A DNA stretch of 5,794 nucleotides from Helicobacteraceae bacterium (GTDB lineage Bacteria > Campylobacterota > Campylobacteria > Campylobacterales > Sulfurimonadaceae), in NCBI GenBank assembly GCA_030642185.1, contig DAOWOG010000102.1:1-5794 (forward strand), given 5' to 3'. This document shows, piece by piece, positions 1 through 5,418 of the stretch (positions within the stretch are counted from its first letter, which is position 1; every line of letters begins with the position of its first letter). Under the pieces are notes generated by a model. That model made no database searches, was not told the origin of the DNA, and saw only the letters and a list, made by a program, of their open reading frames with translations. The position numbers and the translations under genes were made by a program.

Positions 1-1461
1 AACCAGTCTGACAAGCAGTTTGTCATTTTTGTCAAGTGAGTTGTATAGGTTGGCAATAAAAGGATCTTCGATGTTTTCAAGCGCTTTGTAGCATTCAACT
101 GAATGGATATCAACCGGATAGTCATGATAGCCGTCAAATTGGGGAAGATGCATCACTTTTTTAAAGGGGCTGATAAGCTGATGCAAAATACCTGCTCTGT
201 AAAAGAGGTGTAAAAATGGATAAAAATGTTCCCGCTCCAACAGATTTTTAAGTAATTTATAGGTTTTCGCACTCAAAGGCTCTTTAACGGTTGCATAGGT
301 GAACTGGCAGAGAAAACTCGGATCAAACCGCCACTCTCTGTCTTGCAATGAGTTGAGTAGTTCAAGAAGTTCCGTAACCGGTCCGGGTTCGGCCTTGTAG
401 GTTGTGAAAATACGGTCTTTCATCACATAATACTCAGGCGCGATGCGATTTTTTCTTAACTGTTTAATGTTGGAAGGCTGATAGAAATAGGGCCGTATCA
501 TCTTATTGACAAAGATCTGGGTGAAGTTATTGATACGCCACTGTGCTTCAAGTACTTTGCTGGCCATTTTACGTTCATCACTAAAGCCAAGCATACCGGT
601 AACTTGCGGCATATATTGAAAAATCAGCTGATCCTGCTGTTTGCCGGCAGCAAGGTGCAGGGCACTGCGTACACGATAGAGAAGTTCAAGGGCCACACGG
701 TACTGTCTGTAAGCCTCTTCACTGAAGAGTGTGCCGGCAAGATCTCTCAGTGATTGAACACCGTAGAGGGTATAGGAAATCCAGAAAAGAAGCTGTGAAT
801 CACGCAGCCCTCCGACACTCTCTTTAATATTGGGCTGCATTGAAGTCGGGTATTTGTCACGTCGGATATGGGCCTCGTCAATCTTGGCTATTATAAAGCG
901 CTTTGGATCATCATGGCGAATGGCAAGCAGTGCTCTTTGTGTGGCATGCCAGGTGAAAGTTGAACCTGTAATAAACCGTGACTCCATCATTGCCGTACGG
1001 ATAGTAATGTCTTCCTGTGACGCCTTGATGAGGTCGCCTGCTTCATGAACACGGTGACCCAGTTTGAGCCCTGCATCCCAGGCAAGATAGAGCAGTTTTT
1101 CCAATATCGCATCGGTGTTATACCCCTCAGTCTCTTCATAAACGAGCATAAGGTCGATATCGCTATGGACACACAGTTGCTCGCGTCCGTAGCTTCCAAG
1201 GGCAATGACGGCGATTGGAATGGAACTGCGCATCGGAAGATAGGTGCCAAACATCCGGCGTAAAACGGTTTTATACATACCATCAATGATCTGATCGATC
1301 ATTTTGGTATGTTTGACCAGAAAGTCTTTTCCCTGATTTCGTGTAAAAAGATCTTCGAGAGAGCTTTTATACTCGGCGATGGAAGCCTTGAAAAGTTTTG
1401 ATATTTCAAAGTCACTGGCATTTTTCGCAATAAGGTCTTCGATTTGTTCAGTGATATTCAT
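1..1461 (-). CDS. glnD: GlnD-type [protein-PII] uridylyltransferase / uridylyl-removing enzyme, N-terminal part (3' end outside window)
   Basis: This frame is open without a stop from the ATG at 1461 to base 1, giving 487 codons; the C-terminal part lies beyond the window. The family transfers UMP to the PII signal protein when nitrogen is scarce and removes it when glutamine is high, in the cytoplasm. Visible features are the nucleotidyltransferase motif LGSYGREQL...SDIDLMLVY, with G89-S90 and metal-binding D101 and D103, and PNIKESVGGLRD at 210-221, typical of the GlnD UTase domain. A helical stretch RVRSALHLAAGKQQDQLIF lies near 264-281. HDYPVDIHSVE at about 446-456 is the start of the HD (uridylyl-removing) domain. 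The rest of HD and the ACT domains expected in a protein of about 830-880 residues would lie left of base 1. A weak GGGG (1467-1470) sits 5 nt before the ATG, and a TATAAT lies about 26 nt upstream. The family call is firm; full bifunctionality cannot be judged from this part. Confidence 0.88.
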   Translation of the reverse strand, partial: MNITEQIEDLIAKNASDFEISKLFKASIAEYKSSLEDLFTRNQGKDFLVKHTKMIDQIIDGMYKTVLRRMFGTYLPMRSSIPIAVIALGSYGREQLCVHSDIDLMLVYEETEGYNTDAILEKLLYLAWDAGLKLGHRVHEAGDLIKASQEDITIRTAMMESRFITGSTFTWHATQRALLAIRHDDPKRFIIAKIDEAHIRRDKYPTSMQPNIKESVGGLRDSQLLFWISYTLYGVQSLRDLAGTLFSEEAYRQYRVALELLYRVRSALHLAAGKQQDQLIFQYMPQVTGMLGFSDERKMASKVLEAQWRINNFTQIFVNKMIRPYFYQPSNIKQLRKNRIAPEYYVMKDRIFTTYKAEPGPVTELLELLNSLQDREWRFDPSFLCQFTYATVKEPLSAKTYKLLKNLLEREHFYPFLHLFYRAGILHQLISPFKKVMHLPQFDGYHDYPVDIHSVECYKALENIEDPFIANLYNSLDKNDKLLVRLV

Positions 1462-1486
1462 AGGTGCCCCGTAATTAGTCTTCATT

Positions 1487-1492
1487 ATTATA
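1487..1492 (-). promoter_or_regulatory. -10 element of glnD promoter
   Basis: Read on the minus strand this is a perfect TATAAT. A start site about 7 nt downstream (near 1480) would leave a leader of roughly 20 nt before the glnD ATG. There is no recognisable -35, which is usual for Campylobacterota sigma70 promoters. The assignment is inferred from sequence alone. Confidence 0.5.
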
Positions 1493-1511
1493 GTATGTGA
1501 TTCTTTTTCTT

Positions 1512-1520
1512 TGTTATAAT
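1512..1520 (+). promoter_or_regulatory. Extended -10 promoter reading toward mqnE
   Basis: The sequence is TGTTATAAT, a perfect extended -10 (TGn-TATAAT), preceded by a T-rich tract as is typical of Campylobacterota. It is the best rightward promoter I can find before mqnE. Initiation near 1527 would give a leader of about 287 nt containing the whole 1542-1811 inverted-repeat element. It is divergent from the glnD -10 (1487-1492), so the two promoters lie about 20 bp apart. Confidence 0.55.
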
Positions 1521-1541
1521 GTGCAAAATTTTTTTGGATGG

Positions 1542-1576
1542 TTATTACTCCACTAACTAAATACGCTAATAAATAG
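1542..1576 (+). repeat. Left terminal inverted repeat of the dyad element
   Basis: These 35 nt are perfectly reverse-complementary to 1777-1811. The sequence starts TTATTACTCCACTAACTAAA and ends AATAAATAG. The match stops at both edges (1541 against 1812 is a G/G mismatch; 1577 against 1776 is A/G), so the arm has sharp limits. Its CTCC at 1548-1551 is the complement of the mqnE Shine-Dalgarno in the right arm. Confidence 0.9.
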
Positions 1577-1674
1577 AAGCATTTAGAGATGTGGGATTTG
1601 GTGCTAAAAGTTTGTAGGACTAACTGGTTAATTCAAAAGCTTTTAGCAACGAAGATTGCATCTCTAAATGTTTC
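1576..1674 (+). repeat. Left hairpin of the dyad element (23-nt loop at 1614-1636)
   Basis: The outer stem pairs 1576-1591 with 1659-1674 (16 pairs, one G-T wobble at 1579/1671). The inner stem pairs 1602-1613 with 1637-1648 (12 pairs, one T-G wobble at 1611/1639). Between them is an imperfect internal loop of about 10 nt per side. The inner stem closes exactly on a 23-nt loop (1614-1636, beginning GTAGGACTAACTGG) that is perfectly complementary to the loop of the right hairpin. Confidence 0.8.
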
Positions 1675-1681
1675 CCGCAGG

Positions 1682-1777
1682 GCGGTTCTCTTAAGCCCTT
1701 ACTCTGCGTTAAAGTTTCTTGAATTAACCAGTTAGTCCTACGAAGCTTTGCCTTGATTAAGGGCTTAAGAAAACCGC
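1682..1777 (+). repeat. Right hairpin of the dyad element (23-nt loop at 1719-1741)
   Basis: The outer stem pairs 1682-1701 with 1758-1777 (19 of 20, with a C-A mismatch at 1688/1771). The inner stem pairs 1711-1718 with 1742-1749 (8 pairs, one T-G wobble at 1715/1745). The loop (1719-1741, ending GTTAGTCCTAC) is 23 nt, the same length as in the left hairpin and its exact reverse complement. The stem sequences differ from those of the left hairpin although the layout is the same. Confidence 0.8.
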
Positions 1778-1811
1778 TATTTATTAGCGTATTTAGTTAG
1801 TGGAGTAATAA
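1777..1811 (+). repeat. Right terminal inverted repeat of the dyad element
   Basis: These 35 nt are the perfect reverse complement of 1542-1576. The arm ends two bases before the mqnE ATG and contains its Shine-Dalgarno. Its inner edge can also form a small local hairpin, CGCTA-TTTAT-TAGCG (1775-1789), which would compete with long-range pairing to the left arm. Confidence 0.9.
1802..1805 (+). promoter_or_regulatory. Shine-Dalgarno of mqnE, embedded in the right terminal repeat
   Basis: GGAG lies 8 nt before the ATG at 1814. All of it lies inside the 35-nt right arm, so pairing with the left arm in the transcript would bury it in a long duplex. No other Shine-Dalgarno serves this start. Confidence 0.7.
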
Positions 1812-1813
1812 GT

Positions 1814-2875
1814 ATGAATGTGATTGAAAAAGTACAAGCCGGTGAACGTATCGGTTTTGATGAGGCGTTAACGCTTTATGATCTGGATATTTTTACACTC
1901 GGAGAACTTGCTGATCAGCGCCGACAGGCTTTGCACGGCAAAAAAACCTACTTCAATATCAACCGTCATATCAATCCGACCAATATCTGCAAGGATGTCT
2001 GCAAATTTTGTGCCTACAGTGCCAGCCGCAAAAATCCGCAGCCCTATACGATGAAGCATGAAGAAATCATGGCGATTGTTGACGACATCGCTGCACGCGG
2101 TATCAAAGAGGTTCACATCGTCTCCGCCCATAATCCCGAGACCGGGTTAGACTGGTATACCACGGTCTTTTCAAAGATAAAGGCCAAATACCCGCAACTG
2201 CACATTAAAGCGCTGACGGCGGCAGAAATTCATTTTCTGAGTGAAGAGTACAACAAGTCTTATGATGAAATTATCGACATTATGATCGAAAACGGGGTGG
2301 ATTCGCTTCCGGGCGGCGGTGCAGAGATCTTTGACGAAGAAGTACGCGATTATATCTGTAAAGGGAAAGTGACCTCCGATCAATGGCTGGAGATTCACCG
2401 AAAATGGCATGAACGCGGACGCAAGTCGAACGTGACGATGCTTTTCGGCCATATTGAAAAACGCAAAGACCGTATCGATCATATGATGCGTATCCGCGAT
2501 CTTCAGGATCAGACGGGCGGATTTAACTGTTTTATTCCACTGGTGTATCAAGGTGAAAACAACTTTTTGAATGTCAAAGAGTTTATCACCGCGCACGAGA
2601 TCCTCAAAACGATGGCAGTCAGCCGCATTGTGCTCGACAATGTCCCTAATCTCAAAGCCTATTGGGTGACATCGACGGTCAACCTCGCTTTGGTCGCTCA
2701 GGAATTTGGTGCCAATGATCTTGACGGTACCATTGAGAAAGAGTCCATCAACTCCGCCGCAGGTGCCAAAAGTGCCCATGGTGTTGATCTTGAAGAGTTT
2801 GTAAACCTCATTAAAAACAGCGGATTCGAGCCGGTAGAACGCGATAGCCTCTATAATGAATTGAAGGTGTGGTAA
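1814..2875 (+). CDS. mqnE: Aminofutalosine synthase MqnE (radical SAM, menaquinone synthesis by the futalosine pathway)
   Basis: The 353-residue product has the usual MqnE length. The family joins the enolpyruvyl carbon skeleton of 3-[(1-carboxyvinyl)oxy]benzoate to SAM-derived adenosine, releasing methionine and bicarbonate and yielding 6-amino-6-deoxyfutalosine, an early step to menaquinone. The radical SAM cluster motif CX3CX2C is C59, C63 and C66, in the context HINPTNICKDVCKFCAYSA. Other marks are LPGGGAEIF at 165-173, TMLFGHIE at 208-215 and FNCFIPLVYQ at 237-246. The HINPTN lead-in and TMLFGHIE favour MqnE over its paralogue MqnC (dehypoxanthine futalosine cyclase). The ATG at 1814 is chosen because GGAG lies 8 nt upstream and N-terminal alignment looks complete. 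The gene appears to be transcribed alone; a 77-bp gap with its own promoter follows. Its leader consists of the inverted-repeat element, which is odd for a probably essential respiratory gene. Confidence 0.93.
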   Translation: MNVIEKVQAGERIGFDEALTLYDLDIFTLGELADQRRQALHGKKTYFNINRHINPTNICKDVCKFCAYSASRKNPQPYTMKHEEIMAIVDDIAARGIKEVHIVSAHNPETGLDWYTTVFSKIKAKYPQLHIKALTAAEIHFLSEEYNKSYDEIIDIMIENGVDSLPGGGAEIFDEEVRDYICKGKVTSDQWLEIHRKWHERGRKSNVTMLFGHIEKRKDRIDHMMRIRDLQDQTGGFNCFIPLVYQGENNFLNVKEFITAHEILKTMAVSRIVLDNVPNLKAYWVTSTVNLALVAQEFGANDLDGTIEKESINSAAGAKSAHGVDLEEFVNLIKNSGFEPVERDSLYNELKVW

Positions 2876-2927
2876 CAAGGGTGTTGATATGTAGTATTTT
2901 CTTCAATTAGCCTGAAAAAAACTGATG

Positions 2928-2936
2928 TGATATAAT
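2928..2936 (+). promoter_or_regulatory. Extended -10 promoter of the RelE/ParE-type module
   Basis: TGATATAAT is a perfect extended -10. Initiation near 2943 would give a leader of about 10 nt that holds just the Shine-Dalgarno AAGGA (2943-2947), 5 nt before the antitoxin ATG. I found no convincing operator palindrome and no -35. Confidence 0.55.
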
Positions 2937-2952
2937 TAAACAAAGGAAATTC

Positions 2953-3192
2953 ATGCACACGATGACTATTAATGTACAAGACACTGTCTATGAGCGTTTC
3001 TTGAAGTTTTTACAAAAAGAAGAGATACCAATTATCAAAGATGTTCGAGATGAAAATCTAAAATACGATCCTTATTTTTATGAACGTAAAGCACAGATAG
3101 AGAAGACAATAAAAGCGGTTGATGATGGCAGTATGCCAATGTATGATTTTAATGAGTCGATGGATAGTTTGATAGCTGATTTAGAAAAATAG
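2953..3192 (+). CDS. Putative type II antitoxin, partner of the RelE/ParE toxin
   Basis: This 79-residue acidic protein has the layout of small type II antitoxins. An N-terminal segment (MTINVQDTVYERFLKFLQK, 4-22) probably forms a strand and helix for dimerisation or DNA binding. A charged C-terminal part (about 38-79: YDPYFYERK..., DDGSMPMYDFNESMDSLIADLEK) resembles the toxin-wrapping tail found in this class. It is expected to neutralise the next gene's product and repress its own operon. The stop is 2 nt before the toxin ATG, indicating translational coupling. The ATG at 2953 is preferred over the ATG at 2962 because AAGGA lies 5 nt before the first and 14 nt before the second. The gene looks AT-richer than mqnE upstream, consistent with acquisition. 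The call rests mostly on size, order and the toxin next to it; the exact antitoxin family is not resolved. Confidence 0.72.
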   Translation: MHTMTINVQDTVYERFLKFLQKEEIPIIKDVRDENLKYDPYFYERKAQIEKTIKAVDDGSMPMYDFNESMDSLIADLEK

Positions 3193-3194
3193 CA

Positions 3195-3476
3195 ATGAAA
3201 ATTATTGAGACGAAACTTTTTGCAGGACAAAGAGAAGTCATTATTAAATTTATTGCTAAAGATAAGAAAAGTGCTGCACTGAATTTTGCAAGAGCATTGA
3301 AGTTAAGTGTTAACGACCTGATAAATTTTCCCTACAAATGTCGTCAATCAGATTACCATCACTCAAAACAGATTCGAGATATGACTTTTAAGGGCTATAC
3401 GATTGTTTATAGAGTAGACGAAACTGAAGAGATGATTGAAATTCTGGAAATATTTAACCGGAATAAACCGCTTTAA
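3195..3476 (+). CDS. RelE/ParE superfamily toxin
   Basis: The 93-residue basic protein fits the RelE/ParE fold. A helical N-terminal half (AKDKKSAALNFARALKLSVNDL, 21-42) is followed by INFPYKCRQS (43-52), as in the common NFPYMCRKS motif. Then come the strand block IRDMTFKGYTIVYRVDE (60-76) and a final strand IEILEIFNRNK (81-91). Members either cleave mRNA on the ribosome (RelE) or poison DNA gyrase (ParE); sequence alone does not decide which here. It is cotranscribed with the antitoxin 2 nt upstream in the usual antitoxin-first order. No Shine-Dalgarno of its own is obvious, so translation probably depends on coupling. It looks intact. It converges on cls with 33 nt between the stop codons. 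Confidence 0.83.
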   Translation: MKIIETKLFAGQREVIIKFIAKDKKSAALNFARALKLSVNDLINFPYKCRQSDYHHSKQIRDMTFKGYTIVYRVDETEEMIEILEIFNRNKPL

Positions 3477-3509
3477 GAAGAGCCCCATGATCCAAAAAGG
3501 CAAGCGCCC

Positions 3510-4904
3510 TTAAAGCTGTGGTGCCAGAATACGCATAAAATTCTCGGCGATACGCCGCGTATGTGATGCCTTGGGCATTATGGTCTCTGCATTGGAGATA
3601 AAGCCTTGCATCCATCGCTCTACTTCAGTGATAATCGTTTTTGAATAGGCAAAGCTGACCACTTCATAGTTAAGCAGCAGCGAACGGTTGTCGATGTTGA
3701 CGGAACCGATCATGGCAGCACTGTTGTCAAAAAGTATGGCTTTGGCGTGAAGCATATTGCCGTTATATAAGACAAGGTCTATGCTGTTTTCTGCAAGTTC
3801 GCGCATATAAGAGCTGCGGCTAAGATCGGCGATGAGATGGTTCGAGACTTTAGGAGTAATCAGTTTGACATCGACGCCCTTGTGTTTGGCGATCTTCAAT
3901 GCATGGGTCAAACACTCATCGGGTACAAAATAGGGCGTAACGATCCAAATACGTTCTTTCGCTGTGTAAATGGCACTGATAAGGGCTTCAAGCAGCGCAT
4001 CACCTTTGATATCCGGTCCGGAAGGCACTACCTGGATGTAGGCATTACCGTATTGCTCCTGATGAGGTACTGTAGCCTCGCGCAGTGGTTTGCCTGTCGC
4101 ATATGACCAGTCATCTTCGAAGATCTGGGCATATTGGTACGTAGCTTCCCCCTGGGTTTTAAAGAGGAGATCCTCCCATTGATCGTCTCTTTTAACAGGA
4201 CCCATGTACTCATCAGAAAGGTTCATTCCTCCCGATAGCAGGATCTTTTCATCAAAGAGATAGATTTTCCTGTGATTGCGCAGGTTAATGTAATTTTGGT
4301 AAGGCAGACGAAGCAGCGGCATAAAGAAGTGAACTTCACCTCCCGCTTGTCGCAGCTTTGTGAGGGAGCTTTGAAAAAAGTAGAGTGTGTATGAGCCGAG
4401 AGAATCGATAAGCAGTCGTACATGAATACCTTGTTCAGCTTTCTCGGTCATTGCTGCAAGAATCTGTTGCGTCATGGCATCATTTTTAAAGACATAAGTA
4501 CTTATACTGATGCTTTTTTCAGCTTTTTGGATGGCATCCATCAGTGTCTCGTAAGCTTTGACACTGTCGGTGATAAGCTCAAAACTGTTATGCTCACTCA
4601 CACCCGCAATACCATTCGAACGCAAAATCCCATCGATGCTGTTAACCTCAATAGTACTCTCACCGCCACTGCTTTTGATCTCAAGAGCTGATTTGTTGTT
4701 TTTAGTAGGCTGTTTACGCGTACCGATTAAAAAATAGAGTACAACAGAGATATAGGGGAGAATGATCATAAAGAGCAGCCATGAGATCATACTTGTCGGA
4801 GTACGTTTTTGATAAAGCATATAAATGAAAGTGGTGACGATGAGGATCTCACCGACAATAAAAACGCCATGGAGGATCAAAAAGTCTAAAAGATTATTTT
4901 CCAT
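3510..4904 (-). CDS. cls: Cardiolipin synthase (ClsA-type, phospholipase D superfamily)
   Basis: The product of 464 residues is close to the usual length of about 480. The family condenses two phosphatidylglycerol molecules into cardiolipin and glycerol at the cytoplasmic membrane. Two N-terminal membrane segments are seen (about 6-32 and 39-61, the second ending FLIGTRK). Two HKD catalytic motifs follow: HRKIYLFD (H211, K213, D218, then SGGMN) and HAKAILFD (H386, K388, D393, then GSVNIDNRS). Both are complete, so the enzyme should be active. The frame stays open upstream to an ATG at 5096, but the extra 64 residues have no family similarity and would overlap the divergent toxin gene. The ATG at 4904, just before the first membrane helix, has GGTGA 7 nt upstream and a TATAAT about 34 nt upstream, so I chose it. 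It is transcribed alone, opposite to both toxin-antitoxin modules. Confidence 0.92.
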   Translation of the reverse strand: MENNLLDFLILHGVFIVGEILIVTTFIYMLYQKRTPTSMISWLLFMIILPYISVVLYFLIGTRKQPTKNNKSALEIKSSGGESTIEVNSIDGILRSNGIAGVSEHNSFELITDSVKAYETLMDAIQKAEKSISISTYVFKNDAMTQQILAAMTEKAEQGIHVRLLIDSLGSYTLYFFQSSLTKLRQAGGEVHFFMPLLRLPYQNYINLRNHRKIYLFDEKILLSGGMNLSDEYMGPVKRDDQWEDLLFKTQGEATYQYAQIFEDDWSYATGKPLREATVPHQEQYGNAYIQVVPSGPDIKGDALLEALISAIYTAKERIWIVTPYFVPDECLTHALKIAKHKGVDVKLITPKVSNHLIADLSRSSYMRELAENSIDLVLYNGNMLHAKAILFDNSAAMIGSVNIDNRSLLLNYEVVSFAYSKTIITEVERWMQGFISNAETIMPKASHTRRIAENFMRILAPQL

Positions 4905-4911
4905 ATCCACG

Positions 4912-4916
4912 TCACC
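4912..4916 (-). promoter_or_regulatory. Shine-Dalgarno deciding the cls start
   Basis: On the minus strand GGTGA, part of the extended consensus AAGGAGGTGA, lies 7 nt before the ATG at 4904. It supports that start over the far upstream ATG at 5096. Confidence 0.5.
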
Positions 4917-4937
4917 ATCTCTTTTTTTTATGTAAAG

Positions 4938-4943
4938 ATTATA
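4938..4943 (-). promoter_or_regulatory. -10 element of cls promoter
   Basis: A perfect TATAAT on the minus strand. Initiation near 4931 would give a leader of about 27 nt ending at the ATG at 4904. It lies downstream of the alternative ATG at 5096, so a transcript from here could only use the shorter start. No -35 is evident. Confidence 0.5.
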
Positions 4944-5001
4944 ACCAAATCCGGATCTAGGAGTCTGTCGGATTAGTCTGATCGAAGCGAAAGTTTCAGC
5001 T

Positions 5002-5021
5002 ATTGACTCATATAACTCAAT
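5002..5021. promoter_or_regulatory. Imperfect 20-bp palindrome, candidate operator of the HigBA-like module
   Basis: ATTGACTCATATAACTCAAT matches its own reverse complement at 16 of 20 positions, with arms ATTGAnTnATAT and their mirror. It covers the -35 (5003-5008) and most of the spacer of the toxin promoter, a position suited to repression. The HTH antitoxin encoded at 5408-5737 is the natural candidate to bind it. The site is seen; the binding is inferred. Confidence 0.45.
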
Positions 5022-5031
5022 GTGATATACT
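5003..5031 (+). promoter_or_regulatory. Promoter of the HigBA-like module (-35 TTGACT, 17-bp spacer, extended -10)
   Basis: TTGACT (5003-5008) and TATACT (5026-5031) are 17 bp apart, and TG at 5023-5024 makes the -10 an extended one. This is the strongest promoter in the window by consensus. The start site would fall near 5038, which is the A of the toxin ATG, so the mRNA may be leaderless. Confidence 0.7.
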
Positions 5032-5037
5032 ATTTTA

Positions 5038-5418
5038 ATGAAAAGACTTAAGACAAAATGGTTTGCCAAGTGGGCAAAAAAGCAGGAGCTTTCCAATAAG
5101 GATCTTTTGAAAGCGATTGACGATTTGAGTGATAATCTTTCAAGTACATCTCTTGGGGGAGGTTTGTTTAAAGTCCGAATAGCTATGCAGGGTAGTGGTA
5201 AAAGTTCTGCTTATCGCAGTATTGTTGTTTATCGTAAAAATGATAGAGCAGTTATGGTGTATGGATTTGCTAAAAATGAGCAGGAAAATCTATCTAAAAA
5301 CGAGCTAAAAGCTTTTAAGATATTGTCTAAAGATATATTAGCCTTAAGCACACAGGCACTTGACGAATCTATTGAGAAAAAAGTATTTTTTGAGATTGGA
5401 GAAAATGATGAGAGATAA
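5038..5418 (+). CDS. HigB/RelE-like toxin of a toxin-first type II module
   Basis: The 126-residue product resembles the RelE-type toxins found before XRE-family antitoxins. It begins MKRLKTKWFAKWAKK, like the family's FKTKWF start. It then has LGGGLFKVRIAMQGSGKSSAYRSIVVYR (39-66) with the Y59-R60 motif, and AVMVYGFAKNEQENL (71-85), a family hallmark. A helical tail follows. Related proteins are ribosome-dependent mRNA interferases; that activity is inferred here. The start matches the family N-terminus, but no Shine-Dalgarno precedes it, and the promoter predicts transcription starting at the ATG itself. The gene overlaps the antitoxin by 11 nt and is divergent from cls. It appears intact. 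Confidence 0.85.
   Translation: MKRLKTKWFAKWAKKQELSNKDLLKAIDDLSDNLSSTSLGGGLFKVRIAMQGSGKSSAYRSIVVYRKNDRAVMVYGFAKNEQENLSKNELKAFKILSKDILALSTQALDESIEKKVFFEIGENDER
5398..5401 (+). promoter_or_regulatory. Shine-Dalgarno of the HTH antitoxin, inside the toxin gene
   Basis: GGAG lies 6 nt before the ATG at 5408 and 3 nt before the adjacent ATG at 5405. The spacing favours 5408. Because the toxin seems leaderless, this site would let the antitoxin be translated more efficiently than the toxin from one mRNA. Confidence 0.6.

Larger units (their letters stand above)
1542..1811. repeat. 270-bp dyad element: 35-bp terminal inverted repeats enclosing two long hairpins with complementary loops
   Basis: The element fills most of the 352-bp gap between glnD and mqnE. 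Its ends are a perfect 35-bp inverted repeat (1542-1576 and 1777-1811). Inside are two imperfect hairpins of about 100 nt (1576-1674 and 1682-1777), each with a 23-nt apical loop; the two loops are exact reverse complements. The dyad centre (about 1676.5) falls in CCCGCAGGG (1674-1682), itself able to form a 3-bp hairpin. No ORF, transposase or recombinase is present. I see no clear target-site duplication; a TA dinucleotide at each end (1543-1544, 1809-1810) is uninformative because it is part of the palindrome. It could be a non-autonomous transposable element (MITE-like), a BIME-like pair of structured repeats, or a structured mRNA leader. I do not recognise it as a named family. Confidence 0.85.

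Noticed and set aside
1542..1811. Reading the inverted repeats as an integron attC site or a CRISPR array
   Set aside because: There is no GTTRRRY/RYYYAAC core pair at the ends, no integrase gene, and no series of direct repeats with spacers.
2171..2878. Minus-strand open frame of 235 codons opposite mqnE
   Set aside because: It is a shadow of the strongly conserved mqnE frame, has no recognisable domain and no promoter or ribosome site.
3470..3516. Inverted repeat GCTTTAAG / CTTAAAGC around the convergent stop codons of the toxin and cls, as a bidirectional terminator
   Set aside because: The stem is only 8 bp of mostly AT pairs with a loop of about 31 nt and no T-run follows on either strand, so the pairing may be chance.
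4962..4980. Direct repeat AGTCTG (4962-4967 and 4975-4980) between cls and the toxin
   Set aside because: It is only 6 bp and lies outside both core promoters; it is too short to support as an operator.
4905..5096. Upstream extension of the cls reading frame to an ATG at 5096 (64 more residues)
   Set aside because: The extension has no similarity to the family N-terminus, overlaps the divergent toxin gene by 59 bp, and lies upstream of the likely cls -10 element at 4938-4943; the ATG at 4904 has a ribosome site and precedes the first membrane helix.
5360..5407. Longer N-terminus of the HTH antitoxin from the ATG at 5360
   Set aside because: It would start deep inside the toxin gene without a Shine-Dalgarno; GGAG at 5398-5401 points to 5408 (or 5405).
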